From assembly GCA_009778185.1 (NCBI GenBank), contig WRKG01000293.1, forward strand, positions 1 to 33,905: 33,905 bases of DNA. Direction: 5' to 3'. The stretch is from Bacillota bacterium. GTDB taxonomy: Bacteria; Bacillota; Clostridia; Lachnospirales; WQUN01. Position numbers and translations under genes: made by a program. Below are positions 18,425 to 27,098 of this stretch, one piece after another. Every line of letters starts with the position of its first letter. Position 1 is the first letter of the stretch. The notes beneath the pieces are model-generated. The model saw only the letters and a program-made list of their open reading frames with translations, ran no database searches and was not told where the DNA came from.

Positions 18425-18517
18425 GGTCAACGATTTGCATTTTGTGGTCAACAGGATTTTTATGGTCGACAAGATTTTTATGGTCAACAGGATTTTCATG
18501 GTCAACGGGATTTCTAT
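18425..18517. repeat. 18-bp tandem array T1
   Basis: GGTCAACAGGATTTTTAT units at 18446, 18464, 18482, 18500, preceded by a degenerate 21-bp unit at 18425. Confidence 0.95.
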
Positions 18518-19122
18518 GTAGTTTTCACGCCATATAATTTGCCTGGTTGTGGCGTTTCGTAAAATTGCGGTAATAATTCAGAAACGGTTATGAGATTAAA
18601 ATCGTTTTCGGCAAACCATGGAATCAGCCGCTCTACTGCCTTTGCGGTGGCTGGTTCGCTATCGTGTAACAGGATAATATCGCCCTCTTTTACGGTTGAC
18701 GTTATTGTGTCAAAAGTGCGGTCGGCATCATCGTGGTCCCAATCCATTGGGTCGACAGACCAATTTATCAGTGGATAGCCAAATTTTTTTGCCACGGTTG
18801 GCAATGGTTCACGTGCATCGCCAAAAGTTGGACGCATAATTATTGGCGCTTTTCCTATAATTTCGATTATTTTATCGTGAGATTTTTGCAATTCCTGTTC
18901 GGCATCTTCGGCGGAAATTTCCGATATTCTGGCGTGTGTCCAGGTGTGATTGCCAATTTCGTTGCCTAATTGTGCCGTTTTTACCAGAGTTTTTGGCATT
19001 TTGTCAATGCGATTTCCCCATACAAAAAATGTTGCCTTAAAATTGTACTGCTGCAATAATGCCAAAATACGGTCGGTAAATTTGGAAGGTCCATCGTCGA
19101 ATGTCAACGCTATATTTTTCAT
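18514..19122 (-). CDS. Polysaccharide deacetylase (NodB homology domain, CE4)
   Basis: MKNIALTFDDGPSKFTDRILALLQQYNFKATFFVWG; GNHTWTHARIS; ILLHDSEPAT. Confidence 0.94.
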   Translation of the reverse strand: MKNIALTFDDGPSKFTDRILALLQQYNFKATFFVWGNRIDKMPKTLVKTAQLGNEIGNHTWTHARISEISAEDAEQELQKSHDKIIEIIGKAPIIMRPTFGDAREPLPTVAKKFGYPLINWSVDPMDWDHDDADRTFDTITSTVKEGDIILLHDSEPATAKAVERLIPWFAENDFNLITVSELLPQFYETPQPGKLYGVKTT

Positions 19123-19137
19123 TTTAACATCTCCTTT

Positions 19138-21903
19138 TTATGCGAAAATTTCGGCTTTACTGCCGTTTGTCGGTTGTTTTGTAACTACAATTTTGCGGTC
19201 AATGGTTTCGTTCAAATCGGGTACATGGGATATTATGCCCAAAAGTAGGTTGTTTTGCGATATTTTCGAGAGCGTTTTTATGGCTTGCGACAAAGTTTTT
19301 TCGTCCAACGAGCCGAATCCTTCGTCAATGAACATCGCATCGAAGTGGATTCCACCTGCGTAACTTTGAATTTCGTCTGACAAGCCCAATGCAAGCGACA
19401 ACGCCGCCAAAAATGACTCGCCGCCAGATAGCGTTTTTACGTCCCTTTCGGTTGGATTTCCTTGATAATAGTCAATTATGTTCAAATCTAGTCCGCTTTG
19501 ACTTCGCCGACTGCTGTCTTCGCGCCGCTTAAATTCATATTGTCCACTGGACATTTCTGTTAGCCGAATGTTTGCCCGCTGGATAATCCTGTCAAAATAG
19601 ACGGTTTGCATATAGGTTTCCAGACGAATTTTATCTCGTTCTTTCAAAGTGCCGTTTACTGTATTGGAAAGTTTGCTTAACCATTTATATCGATTTCGTG
19701 AAATCGATAAATTTTGCAAAGTTTCTTGTATGGTGGACAACGCTTTTTTGTTGGTTGCCAACCGCACAGATATTTCTTGGTTTTCGGCGATGGTGGATTT
19801 TTGGGCGATTTCGGCGGTTTGTTTGGTGGTTTGCAATGTTGAGATGTCAAAATTTGCGGTTTTGGCAACTTGTTTTTTTAAGGTTGATATTTCTGTTTGG
19901 GTTTGCTGTAACTGGGTTTTGGCGGTTTCGTGGGATTTTTGTGCGGCTTGAAAATTTTGCTCAAATTGCTGTTGTTGTTGCTTTAGCTTGGCTATTTCTG
20001 CGATTGCCGATTGTTCGTTGTCAAATTGCAATTCTTCAAGTTGTCTATTTTTGGATATTTCGTCATTTTCTAGCTGTGCCGATAATTTTACCGATATTTC
20101 ACGGGTTTTTTGCAAATTTTCGGATATTTCCTTTAATTTGTTTTCGTATTGCAATATTTTCTTTTCATTTTCAGCCTTTTGCAATAAATTTTCTTGTTCT
20201 TCTTTTATTTTGGAGGAAATGCTCGCAAAATTTTCAGTTGTTTTTTGCCGAAATTTCGCCAATTTTTCCGATATTTCAGATAAATCTTCCAATTTGCTTA
20301 AATTATCTAAAAAATTTTGCGATAAGTTCAATTTATCTGAAAAATTTGCTAGGTTGGTTAATAATTCGGCTTTTTTTGCTTGAGATTGCCCCGACAAATT
20401 GCTTGCTAACTGGCTTGCGGCGGTTGCGGCGATTTCCGATTTATCGGCGTTTTGCTTGGCTTTTTGCAATTCTTCCTTTGTTGGGGCTTGTTGCGACAAT
20501 TTGGCAGGTTGAGGATGCTCCAACGAGCCGCAAACTGGACAAGGTTCGTTCGGCTGTAGCAAATCCGCCAAAACTCCCGCTTGTTCGTCTAAAAAGGCTT
20601 TGTTAAGGCTTTCGTAAGTTTTTTGCAAATTGCTATAATTGGTTGACAAATTTTTATAATTAGATTTTGCCGCTGACAAATCGGATTGCAATTTTTTGTA
20701 ATCGTTTGTTATTTTTTGCAAATTTTCTATTGTTTGCTGTTCCGATTGCAGAGTTTTTTGTTGATTTTGCAAGGTTTCCAAAATTATTTCCGTTTTGGAT
20801 AACTGTTGCAATTTTATTTCTTCCAATAAAATATTGCCTTTTTTTTGGCGATTTTCGAGGTTGGCAATTTCGTTTTTTGCGGTTGTCAACTGTTCCGATT
20901 TTTGTTGTATGCTGTCCAACAAGGCTTGTAAAACGGCGTATTTTGGCAAAGAGCGTTCCAATTCGGCTGTGGTTTGGTTTAATTTTTCGTATTTTGGCAA
21001 ATTTTCTTGAATAGTTGCTAAATTTTGGGTTGATTCGGTCAAGGTTGTTTCTTCTGTTGGCAACCGATTTTTGGCGGTTTCCAGTTTGGTTTGTATTGCT
21101 TGTATTTGTGCAGCTGTGCCTAATTGCTGATTTATTTCGCCCAAATTTTTAGCTAAATCGTCCAAAATTTGGGAATTAACCGCCAATTTTTCGCCGTCTT
21201 GCGAGATGAAATTTGTTAAAGTTTCGTTTAGTTCAAATTCGGCTGTTTCGGTTAAATTTACGCCGATAACGTTTTTTTTGGCGGTTGTAAGGTTGATATT
21301 TAGCAATTCTTCGTAATCTGTTGCATTTTTCAAGTCTTTTTTTACTGTTTCTTGAAATTCCTCGTAAATTTTTGTATCAAAAATTTGGCGAAAAATTTTG
21401 CTGCGGTCTTCGGTTTTGGCAAGTAGCAACTTCAAAAATTCGCCCTGTGCAATCATGGAAATTTGCACAAATTGGCTTTTGTTCACGCCCAAAATTGACT
21501 CAATCACTTGATTTACCTCGGTTTTTTTGGTCAAAACTTCGCCGTTTGGCAACCGCAATTCTCTTTCTTCTTCCTGGCTAATTAACTTTGATTCGGCATT
21601 TTCCCGCTCGTGCTTGGGAACGCGCCGTATAAAATATTTTTTGTCGTGATACAAAAATGAAAAGTCAACGTAAGTTTCGGCGGTTGACTTTGCGTATTTG
21701 CTGCGTAAAGCGGTTTCGTTGCGGTTTTCGCCGCTTAATTTGCCGTATAATGCAAAGGTAATGGCATCAAAAATAGTGGTTTTTCCTGCGCCCGTGTCGC
21801 CCGTGATTAGGTAAATTCCTCCTGTGCCAAATTTTGTAAAGTCGATTTCGCAAAAGTCGGCATAACAGCCAAAGGCGGACATTTTTAAGTTTAGCGGTCT
21901 CAA
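19138..21903 (-). CDS. sbcC: Exonuclease SbcC (SMC-like ATPase)
   Basis: MRPLNLKMSAFGCYADFCEIDF, GDTGAGKTTIFDAITFALYG, CxxC hook CPVCGSLEHP, TLSGGESFLAALSLALGLSDEIQ, FIDEGFGSLDE. Confidence 0.95.
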   Translation of the reverse strand: MRPLNLKMSAFGCYADFCEIDFTKFGTGGIYLITGDTGAGKTTIFDAITFALYGKLSGENRNETALRSKYAKSTAETYVDFSFLYHDKKYFIRRVPKHERENAESKLISQEEERELRLPNGEVLTKKTEVNQVIESILGVNKSQFVQISMIAQGEFLKLLLAKTEDRSKIFRQIFDTKIYEEFQETVKKDLKNATDYEELLNINLTTAKKNVIGVNLTETAEFELNETLTNFISQDGEKLAVNSQILDDLAKNLGEINQQLGTAAQIQAIQTKLETAKNRLPTEETTLTESTQNLATIQENLPKYEKLNQTTAELERSLPKYAVLQALLDSIQQKSEQLTTAKNEIANLENRQKKGNILLEEIKLQQLSKTEIILETLQNQQKTLQSEQQTIENLQKITNDYKKLQSDLSAAKSNYKNLSTNYSNLQKTYESLNKAFLDEQAGVLADLLQPNEPCPVCGSLEHPQPAKLSQQAPTKEELQKAKQNADKSEIAATAASQLASNLSGQSQAKKAELLTNLANFSDKLNLSQNFLDNLSKLEDLSEISEKLAKFRQKTTENFASISSKIKEEQENLLQKAENEKKILQYENKLKEISENLQKTREISVKLSAQLENDEISKNRQLEELQFDNEQSAIAEIAKLKQQQQQFEQNFQAAQKSHETAKTQLQQTQTEISTLKKQVAKTANFDISTLQTTKQTAEIAQKSTIAENQEISVRLATNKKALSTIQETLQNLSISRNRYKWLSKLSNTVNGTLKERDKIRLETYMQTVYFDRIIQRANIRLTEMSSGQYEFKRREDSSRRSQSGLDLNIIDYYQGNPTERDVKTLSGGESFLAALSLALGLSDEIQSYAGGIHFDAMFIDEGFGSLDEKTLSQAIKTLSKISQNNLLLGIISHVPDLNETIDRKIVVTKQPTNGSKAEIFA

Positions 21904-23012
21904 ATAGATTCCTCCTTTATTTTTTGCAAAAGATTTGTCGAATATTCTTCTTGTTCGGTTGTCATCGGCGTTCCGTTTTGGAAAAAATACAGTTCTTGGA
22001 GCAACTCGAGCGGCAATTTTAGCGTACTTGTTGGCGTAAAATTTGCCGTTTCGGTGCGACGGTTTTCGTATTGCAGTTTCATAATGTTCGGATAAATTTC
22101 TCGCAACCTGCTAATTACGTTGGGTTCTTCCAGTTCGTCCGTCAAAACGATGTAAACATAGTCGTTTGTGGCATTTTTGGGATTACAAATTTCGTCAAAA
22201 CTGCCCTTTATTTCGTGCATATCTCGCAGCGGAGTCAACGGCAATTCTGAAATTGTGAGATTGCCTTTTTCCAAAATGTCAACCATTGTTACAGTTTTTT
22301 TGTGAGCCACTTCCGAAAGGGAATATTTTAGAGGAGTTCCAGAATATCGCAATTCATCTCGAAAAATTCGTTGCGGTTTGTGCAAATGTCCCAAAGCAAC
22401 GTAATCGAACGGAGCGAACAAATCGGCGTTGACATTTTCTAATCCGCCAATATGCAACTCGGATTCGCTTGTGGTTGCGTTCGTGATAAATTGGTGGGCA
22501 AGTAAAATATTGCGTTGCGAAGTGTCAACATCGATATTTTGCAAAACTGCCAAAACTGCATCGTTGTGGGTTTTTATTGAGATTTTTGGAAAATATTGGC
22601 GAACAGCAGCGGGTTTTATATATGGCATAAGCCAAAAATTAAGGTTGCCAAATTCGTCAGTTGCGGTAATTTTGGCAAGGTTTCCGTTATAAGTTTGAGA
22701 TATGTACAAGCCGCTATTATGCAAAAGCGGTGCAACAAAAGAAACACGCTCGGGGCTATCGTGATTACCAGGAATCATATAAATGTTAATTTTTAGATAA
22801 CTTAATTGTATTAAAAAGTTCTCCAACAATTTTACAGCATCGGTGCTAGGAGTGGCTTTATCGTAAACATCGCCAGCAATTAAAATGGCTTGCGGTTGGT
22901 ATTTTTGGGCAAGTTGCAAAATTTCGTCCAAAATATGTTGCTGATCTTCAATCATTGAAAATTCATTTATGCGTATTCCCAAATGCAAATCGGCTATATG
23001 AAAAAATTTCAT
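21900..23012 (-). CDS. sbcD: Exonuclease SbcD (Mre11-like nuclease)
   Basis: MKFFHIADLHLGIRINEFSM, ILIAGDVYDKATPS, IPGNHDSPERV, YVALGHLHKPQ; ATGA overlap with sbcC. Confidence 0.95.
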   Translation of the reverse strand: MKFFHIADLHLGIRINEFSMIEDQQHILDEILQLAQKYQPQAILIAGDVYDKATPSTDAVKLLENFLIQLSYLKINIYMIPGNHDSPERVSFVAPLLHNSGLYISQTYNGNLAKITATDEFGNLNFWLMPYIKPAAVRQYFPKISIKTHNDAVLAVLQNIDVDTSQRNILLAHQFITNATTSESELHIGGLENVNADLFAPFDYVALGHLHKPQRIFRDELRYSGTPLKYSLSEVAHKKTVTMVDILEKGNLTISELPLTPLRDMHEIKGSFDEICNPKNATNDYVYIVLTDELEEPNVISRLREIYPNIMKLQYENRRTETANFTPTSTLKLPLELLQELYFFQNGTPMTTEQEEYSTNLLQKIKEESI

Positions 23013-23030
23013 GGTACCTCCTAAATGGAA

Positions 23031-23102
23031 AGCTACTGGTGAGATTCGAACTCACGACCTGCACATTACGAGTGAGCTGCTCTACCCCTGAGCCACAGTA
23101 GC
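23031..23102 (-). tRNA. tRNA-Thr (anticodon CGT)
   Basis: Reverse strand GCTACTGTGGCTCAGGGGTAGAGCAGCTCACTCGTAATGTGCAGGTCGTGAGTTCGAATCTCACCAGTAGCT; loop CTCGTAA. Confidence 0.88.
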
Positions 23103-23232
23103 GATAAACTCATTATAACATAAATATTGTATCATAAAAATATTTTTTTTACAACTTTTTCAAAAAATTTGCAAAAAAAAAAAAAATGTGCTAAAATTTG
23201 TTGATAGACATTATAAAAAGGAGACTTTCAAT

Positions 23233-24651
23233 ATGTACAGCAAATTAAAAGATTTATACAAAAATAGCAATTTATACACCGACAAGCCCGTTACAATCGG
23301 CGGTTGGATTCGCACAACTCGTGCAAGCAAAGGCATAGGATTTATCGAACTTAATGACGGCAGTTTTTTTCGCTCGGTGCAAGTTGTTTTTGAGGGAACT
23401 TTGGACGGCTCGCAGAATGGCTTAACCTTTGACGAAATCGCCAAACTCGGTGTTGGTGCTTGCGTTACCGTAACAGGAAATTTAATTGAAACGCCAAACG
23501 CAAAGCAACCGTTCGAAATAAAAGCAACCGCAATTTTTTTGGAAGGGGCTTGTCCTACAAATTATCCGTTGCAAAAAAAACGCCACAGTTACGAGTTTTT
23601 GCGAACTATTGCCCATTTGCGACCACGCACAAACACGTTTTCGGCAGTTTTTCGGGTTCGCTCGCTTGCATCCCATGCGGTGCATGAATTTTTCCAAAAA
23701 CGCAATTTTGTTTATGTGCATACGCCCATTCTCACGGGCAATGACGGCGAAGGCGCAGGCGAGTTGTTCCGAGTTACAACCCTTAAACCTGGCGAAAATC
23801 TCGCAACAAAGGAAAACGGCGAACTAGATTACAGCAACGATTTTTTCGGCACAAAAGCCAACTTGGCTGTAACTGGTCAACTTGCTGTCGAACCCTTTAT
23901 TATGGGATTTCGTGATGTTTACACATTCGGACCAATTTTTCGTGCAGAGCATTCTACAACAACAACTCATGCCGCCGAGTTTTGGATGATTGAGCCAGAA
24001 ATGGCTTTTGCCGACATCGACAATTACATGGAAACCGCCGAAGAAATGGTAAAATACGTAATAAATTACGTGTTGCAAAACGCTCCCGAAGAAATGGACT
24101 TTTTCGAAAATTGGATTGAAAAAGGGCTTATCGAGCGATTAAAATCCGTTGTAAATGCCGCTTTTGCCAGATGTTCGTACACGCAAGCAATCGAATTATT
24201 GGAAAAAGCCCAAAAAGACGGCAAAAAATTTGAATATCCCACAAAATGGGGCGACGATTTGCAAACCGAGCATGAACGCTACATTTGCGAGGAAGTCTAT
24301 AATGCTCCTGTTTATTTGACGGATTATCCGCGCGATATAAAGGCATTTTATATGCGACAAAATGAAGACGGCAAAACCGTTGCGGCGGCAGATTTGCTAG
24401 TTCCAGGAGTCGGCGAACTTGTCGGCGGCAGCCAACGCGAAGAGCGGCTTGACAAATTGGAAGAAAGCATTAAACATTTCAACCTAAACGCCGAAGAATA
24501 TGACTGGTATTTGGATTTGCGGCGGTTTGGCGGCGTAAAACACGCTGGTTTTGGCGTTGGCTTCGAACGATTTTTAATGTACTTGACTGGTATGAAAAAT
24601 ATCCGAGATGTTATTGCATATCCGCGAGCATTTGGTCAAATGAACTATTAG
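23233..24651 (+). CDS. asnS: Asparaginyl-tRNA synthetase
   Basis: Class IIb aaRS: OB-fold [89 protein letters not shown] before ATG 23233. Confidence 0.95.
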   Translation: MYSKLKDLYKNSNLYTDKPVTIGGWIRTTRASKGIGFIELNDGSFFRSVQVVFEGTLDGSQNGLTFDEIAKLGVGACVTVTGNLIETPNAKQPFEIKATAIFLEGACPTNYPLQKKRHSYEFLRTIAHLRPRTNTFSAVFRVRSLASHAVHEFFQKRNFVYVHTPILTGNDGEGAGELFRVTTLKPGENLATKENGELDYSNDFFGTKANLAVTGQLAVEPFIMGFRDVYTFGPIFRAEHSTTTTHAAEFWMIEPEMAFADIDNYMETAEEMVKYVINYVLQNAPEEMDFFENWIEKGLIERLKSVVNAAFARCSYTQAIELLEKAQKDGKKFEYPTKWGDDLQTEHERYICEEVYNAPVYLTDYPRDIKAFYMRQNEDGKTVAAADLLVPGVGELVGGSQREERLDKLEESIKHFNLNAEEYDWYLDLRRFGGVKHAGFGVGFERFLMYLTGMKNIRDVIAYPRAFGQMNY

Positions 24652-24741
24652 CAATAAATCCGCATATTACTTTCCTAGCGTTCTTCAATATGCCAAAATT
24701 ATGATAATATAAATAACAAAAGTTTACAAAAGGAGACGTAT

Positions 24742-25104
24742 ATGCTAAAATTAGATACACGCAAACATATTGAATGCACAGAAAAGGCATCCTGTTTGGC
24801 GACAATTAACAAAATGATAAAACTTGCCCAATTAGCACGACAATTTGGCGTTTTGGAACTGGAAAATATAATTACCGAAAATGACCATTTTATGCTAAAA
24901 ATTGGCATTGCTCTACTTGTGGACGGCGCAAGCCCAAAACAGGTGCAAGAAATTTTGAACAACCTCATAGTTACATCTTTTGCAACGGGCGAGGAATTGC
25001 TAAATCAGTTGATAATAGTGCAGAGCGTTTTGGCTATTCAAGAAAACTATAATCCACGGGTGCTAGAAACCCATTTATACGCTTTTTTGAATGAACTTAA
25101 TTAA
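24742..25104 (+). CDS. Small soluble MotA-cytoplasmic-loop-like protein
   Basis: INKMIKLAQLARQFGVLELEN...FMLKIGIALLVDGASPKQVQEIL parallels the MotA cytoplasmic motif and the N-domain of the next ORF; no transmembrane helices. Confidence 0.7.
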   Translation: MLKLDTRKHIECTEKASCLATINKMIKLAQLARQFGVLELENIITENDHFMLKIGIALLVDGASPKQVQEILNNLIVTSFATGEELLNQLIIVQSVLAIQENYNPRVLETHLYAFLNELN

Positions 25105-25139
25105 AACACTCTAAAATTACACGAAAGAAAGGGATTAAA

Positions 25140-25925
25140 ATGTTAGATTTGAGGAGCAGGAAATACATCAAATGTCGTAAAGAAGACAAAGCGGAGTGCA
25201 TTCCAGTAATTGACGAAATTATGCGGTTGGCTGATGTTGCTCGCCGCGAAGGCGTTTTGAGCTTGGAAGATGAAGGCGAAAAATTGGAAATTCCGCTACT
25301 TAAAGCAGGAATCCGCCTGGTTGTTGATGGCACCGATCCCGAACTGGTGCAATCAATTTTAGAAACCAATATACTAACAACAGGCAAAACAGGTGCAGAA
25401 TTATTAACGCAGATTATAGTTTGCAATGGCGTATTAAGTATACAAAGTGGCGAAAATCCTACAATTTTGCTAACAAAAATGTTCGCATTTTTGGGCGAAG
25501 ATTACATGGACGTTTTATCCGAAAAATTGGATGCCTATCAAAAAGAGCAAATGTTATCTCTCAATGACCACACAATACATATGCCAGTTACGGCATCGGC
25601 TGTAAGCACGCCGTTTGAAGAAATTTTACATCAAATGGGCAACCGTGATATTCAGCTAGTTTTACGTGAATTAGAAACTCGCATAATTGCACTTGCACTA
25701 AAAGGTGCATCGCCAGCCTTGCGAGAGTACGTTTTGGACAATCATTCTCCGCGAACCGCAAATAATGTGCTACTTTTAATGGAAGCTCTTGGACCTGCGC
25801 TTGTCGCCGATGTGGAAAATGCCCAAAATGCGGTGCTTGAAACGGTAAAACGCTTGGAAGATTCTGGCGAAATAATTGTCGTTAATCCCAAACGTTTAGA
25901 GGCACATCAAACTATACGGTTTTAG
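25140..25925 (+). CDS. MotA-loop-like domain fused to FliG C-terminal-like domain
   Basis: N: IDEIMRLADVARREGVLSLEDE...LLKAGIRLVVDGTDPELVQSILE (MotA-like). C: FEEILHQMGNRDIQLVLRELETRIIALALKGASPALREYVLDNHSPRTANNVLLLMEALGPALVADVENAQNAVLETVKRLEDSGEIIV (FliG_C-like). Confidence 0.78.
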   Translation: MLDLRSRKYIKCRKEDKAECIPVIDEIMRLADVARREGVLSLEDEGEKLEIPLLKAGIRLVVDGTDPELVQSILETNILTTGKTGAELLTQIIVCNGVLSIQSGENPTILLTKMFAFLGEDYMDVLSEKLDAYQKEQMLSLNDHTIHMPVTASAVSTPFEEILHQMGNRDIQLVLRELETRIIALALKGASPALREYVLDNHSPRTANNVLLLMEALGPALVADVENAQNAVLETVKRLEDSGEIIVVNPKRLEAHQTIRF

Positions 25926-26019
25926 TGGATTTTTATTCGCATAATATACGCAAAGGTTAAAAATTGCAAAATGTAATTATTATTACAGAATTATTGAACC
26001 ATTGCGGATTTGGAAAAAA

Positions 26020-26048
26020 CGGGCGGATCCGCAGGTATTATCCGCCCG
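26020..26048. repeat. Element A5 (variant centre)
   Basis: CGGGCGGATCCGCAGGTATTATCCGCCCG; left flank ATTGCGGATTTGGAAAAAA resembles the left flank of A4. Confidence 0.85.
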
Positions 26049-26101
26049 CATTTATATTTTAACATTTGCTACATTATAAATTTTGTGAACAGGAAAAAAT
26101 T

Positions 26102-26836
26102 ATGGACACAACAAATAAAAATTTAGAACAATTCAAAATTTTGGACGTGCCTTTTAACGGTTTAACTTATCAAGCGGCATTAGCTATTTTATTGGATTTT
26201 TTGCAAACTAGTAAAAATCACATAATTGTAACGCCAAATCCAGAAGCGGTAATGTTGGCACAACGCAACAAAAATTTTGGAAAAATATTAAACGCCGCCG
26301 ATTTAGTTTTGCCCGATGCTATTGGCATAATTTTAGCCGCAAAATGGCTAAAATTGCCAATAACCGAGCGCGTTCCAGGCTGCGACATTACACAAGATTT
26401 GCTAAAAACCGCAACAACAAGCAGTTGCTATCTGCTAGGAGCAGCTCCAACAATAGCAGAAAAAGCCGCCCAAAATTTAAGGGAACAAGGCGTAAATGTA
26501 GTAGGTTTCCGAGACGGCTATTATAAGCCTGAAGAAATGTCAACTATAATAGAAGAAATCAATCTTCTAAAGCCAGATATTTTAATTTTGGGAATGGGAA
26601 TGCCACGTCAAGAAAATTGGGCTTTCCAAAATAAGGACAATTTGCCTTGCAAAATAACATTATGCGTGGGCGGCACGATTGATGTTATTGCAGGTAATGT
26701 GAAACGTGCTCCCAAAATTATGCGAAAGGCTGGGCTAGAATGGCTTTATCGGTTGGCGACAAATCCCAGCAGGGCAAAAAGAATGTTGGATTTACCACGG
26801 TTTGTTGTGGCTGTTGTTAAACGTGGTAAACAATAG
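26102..26836 (+). CDS. WecB/TagA/CpsF family glycosyltransferase (GT26)
   Basis: VTPNPEAVMLAQRNKNFGKILNAADLVLPDAIGIILAAKWL; RVPGCDIT; LGAAPTIAEKAAQNL; GGTIDVIAGNVKRAPKIMRKAGLEWLYRLATNPSR. Confidence 0.94.
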   Translation: MDTTNKNLEQFKILDVPFNGLTYQAALAILLDFLQTSKNHIIVTPNPEAVMLAQRNKNFGKILNAADLVLPDAIGIILAAKWLKLPITERVPGCDITQDLLKTATTSSCYLLGAAPTIAEKAAQNLREQGVNVVGFRDGYYKPEEMSTIIEEINLLKPDILILGMGMPRQENWAFQNKDNLPCKITLCVGGTIDVIAGNVKRAPKIMRKAGLEWLYRLATNPSRAKRMLDLPRFVVAVVKRGKQ

Positions 26837-26891
26837 GGGATTTTGTAAAAATAGCGTATGAAAAAATGGGGTAATTTAACGAGATAATAGG

Positions 26892-26990
26892 GAAATGTAG
26901 GTGAAATAATTGGGAAAATTGGGCGAAAATGGGTGAAACAATGAGGAAAATGGGCGAAATAATGGAGAAAATGAGCGAAATAATGGGGAA
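26892..26990. repeat. 21-bp imperfect tandem array T2
   Basis: GAAAATGGGYGAAAYAATGRG units at 26925, 26946, 26967, with a more degenerate unit near 26892. Confidence 0.88.
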
Positions 26991-26994
26991 AAAA

Positions 26995-27039
26995 CGGGCG
27001 GACCCGCCTGCTGGACGGGCAGGTAATATCCGCCCCTAC
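26995..27039 (+). repeat. Element A6 with inserted palindrome C
   Basis: CGGGCGGA[CCCGCCTGCTGGACGGGCAGG]TAATATCCGCCCCTAC; homologous to A3 in opposite orientation. Confidence 0.9.
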
Positions 27040-27098
27040 CTGTAAATCCGCTTATATTTAATTATAGTAAATCAACTTAACAAAAGCCCAAAATTCTA

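Noticed and set aside
18240-18440. 66-aa reverse ORF MQIVDHKNAKRQVKRADPPVGRADNIRPYG...
   Set aside because: Runs entirely through T1, A3 and B2 repeats; openness is explained by repeat composition.
18059-18562. 167-aa forward ORF ending in FYGQQDFYGRQDFYGQQDF repeat
   Set aside because: Antisense to the EF-G-like start and made of repeats A/B/T1; the peptide repeat is just the 18-bp array translated.
19698-20606. 302-aa forward ORF rich in F, L, R, W
   Set aside because: Lies antisense to sbcC; composition is that of a shadow ORF of an AT-rich coiled-coil gene.
23168-23185. Long poly-A run upstream of asnS
   Set aside because: AT-rich intergenic homopolymer; no evidence for function.
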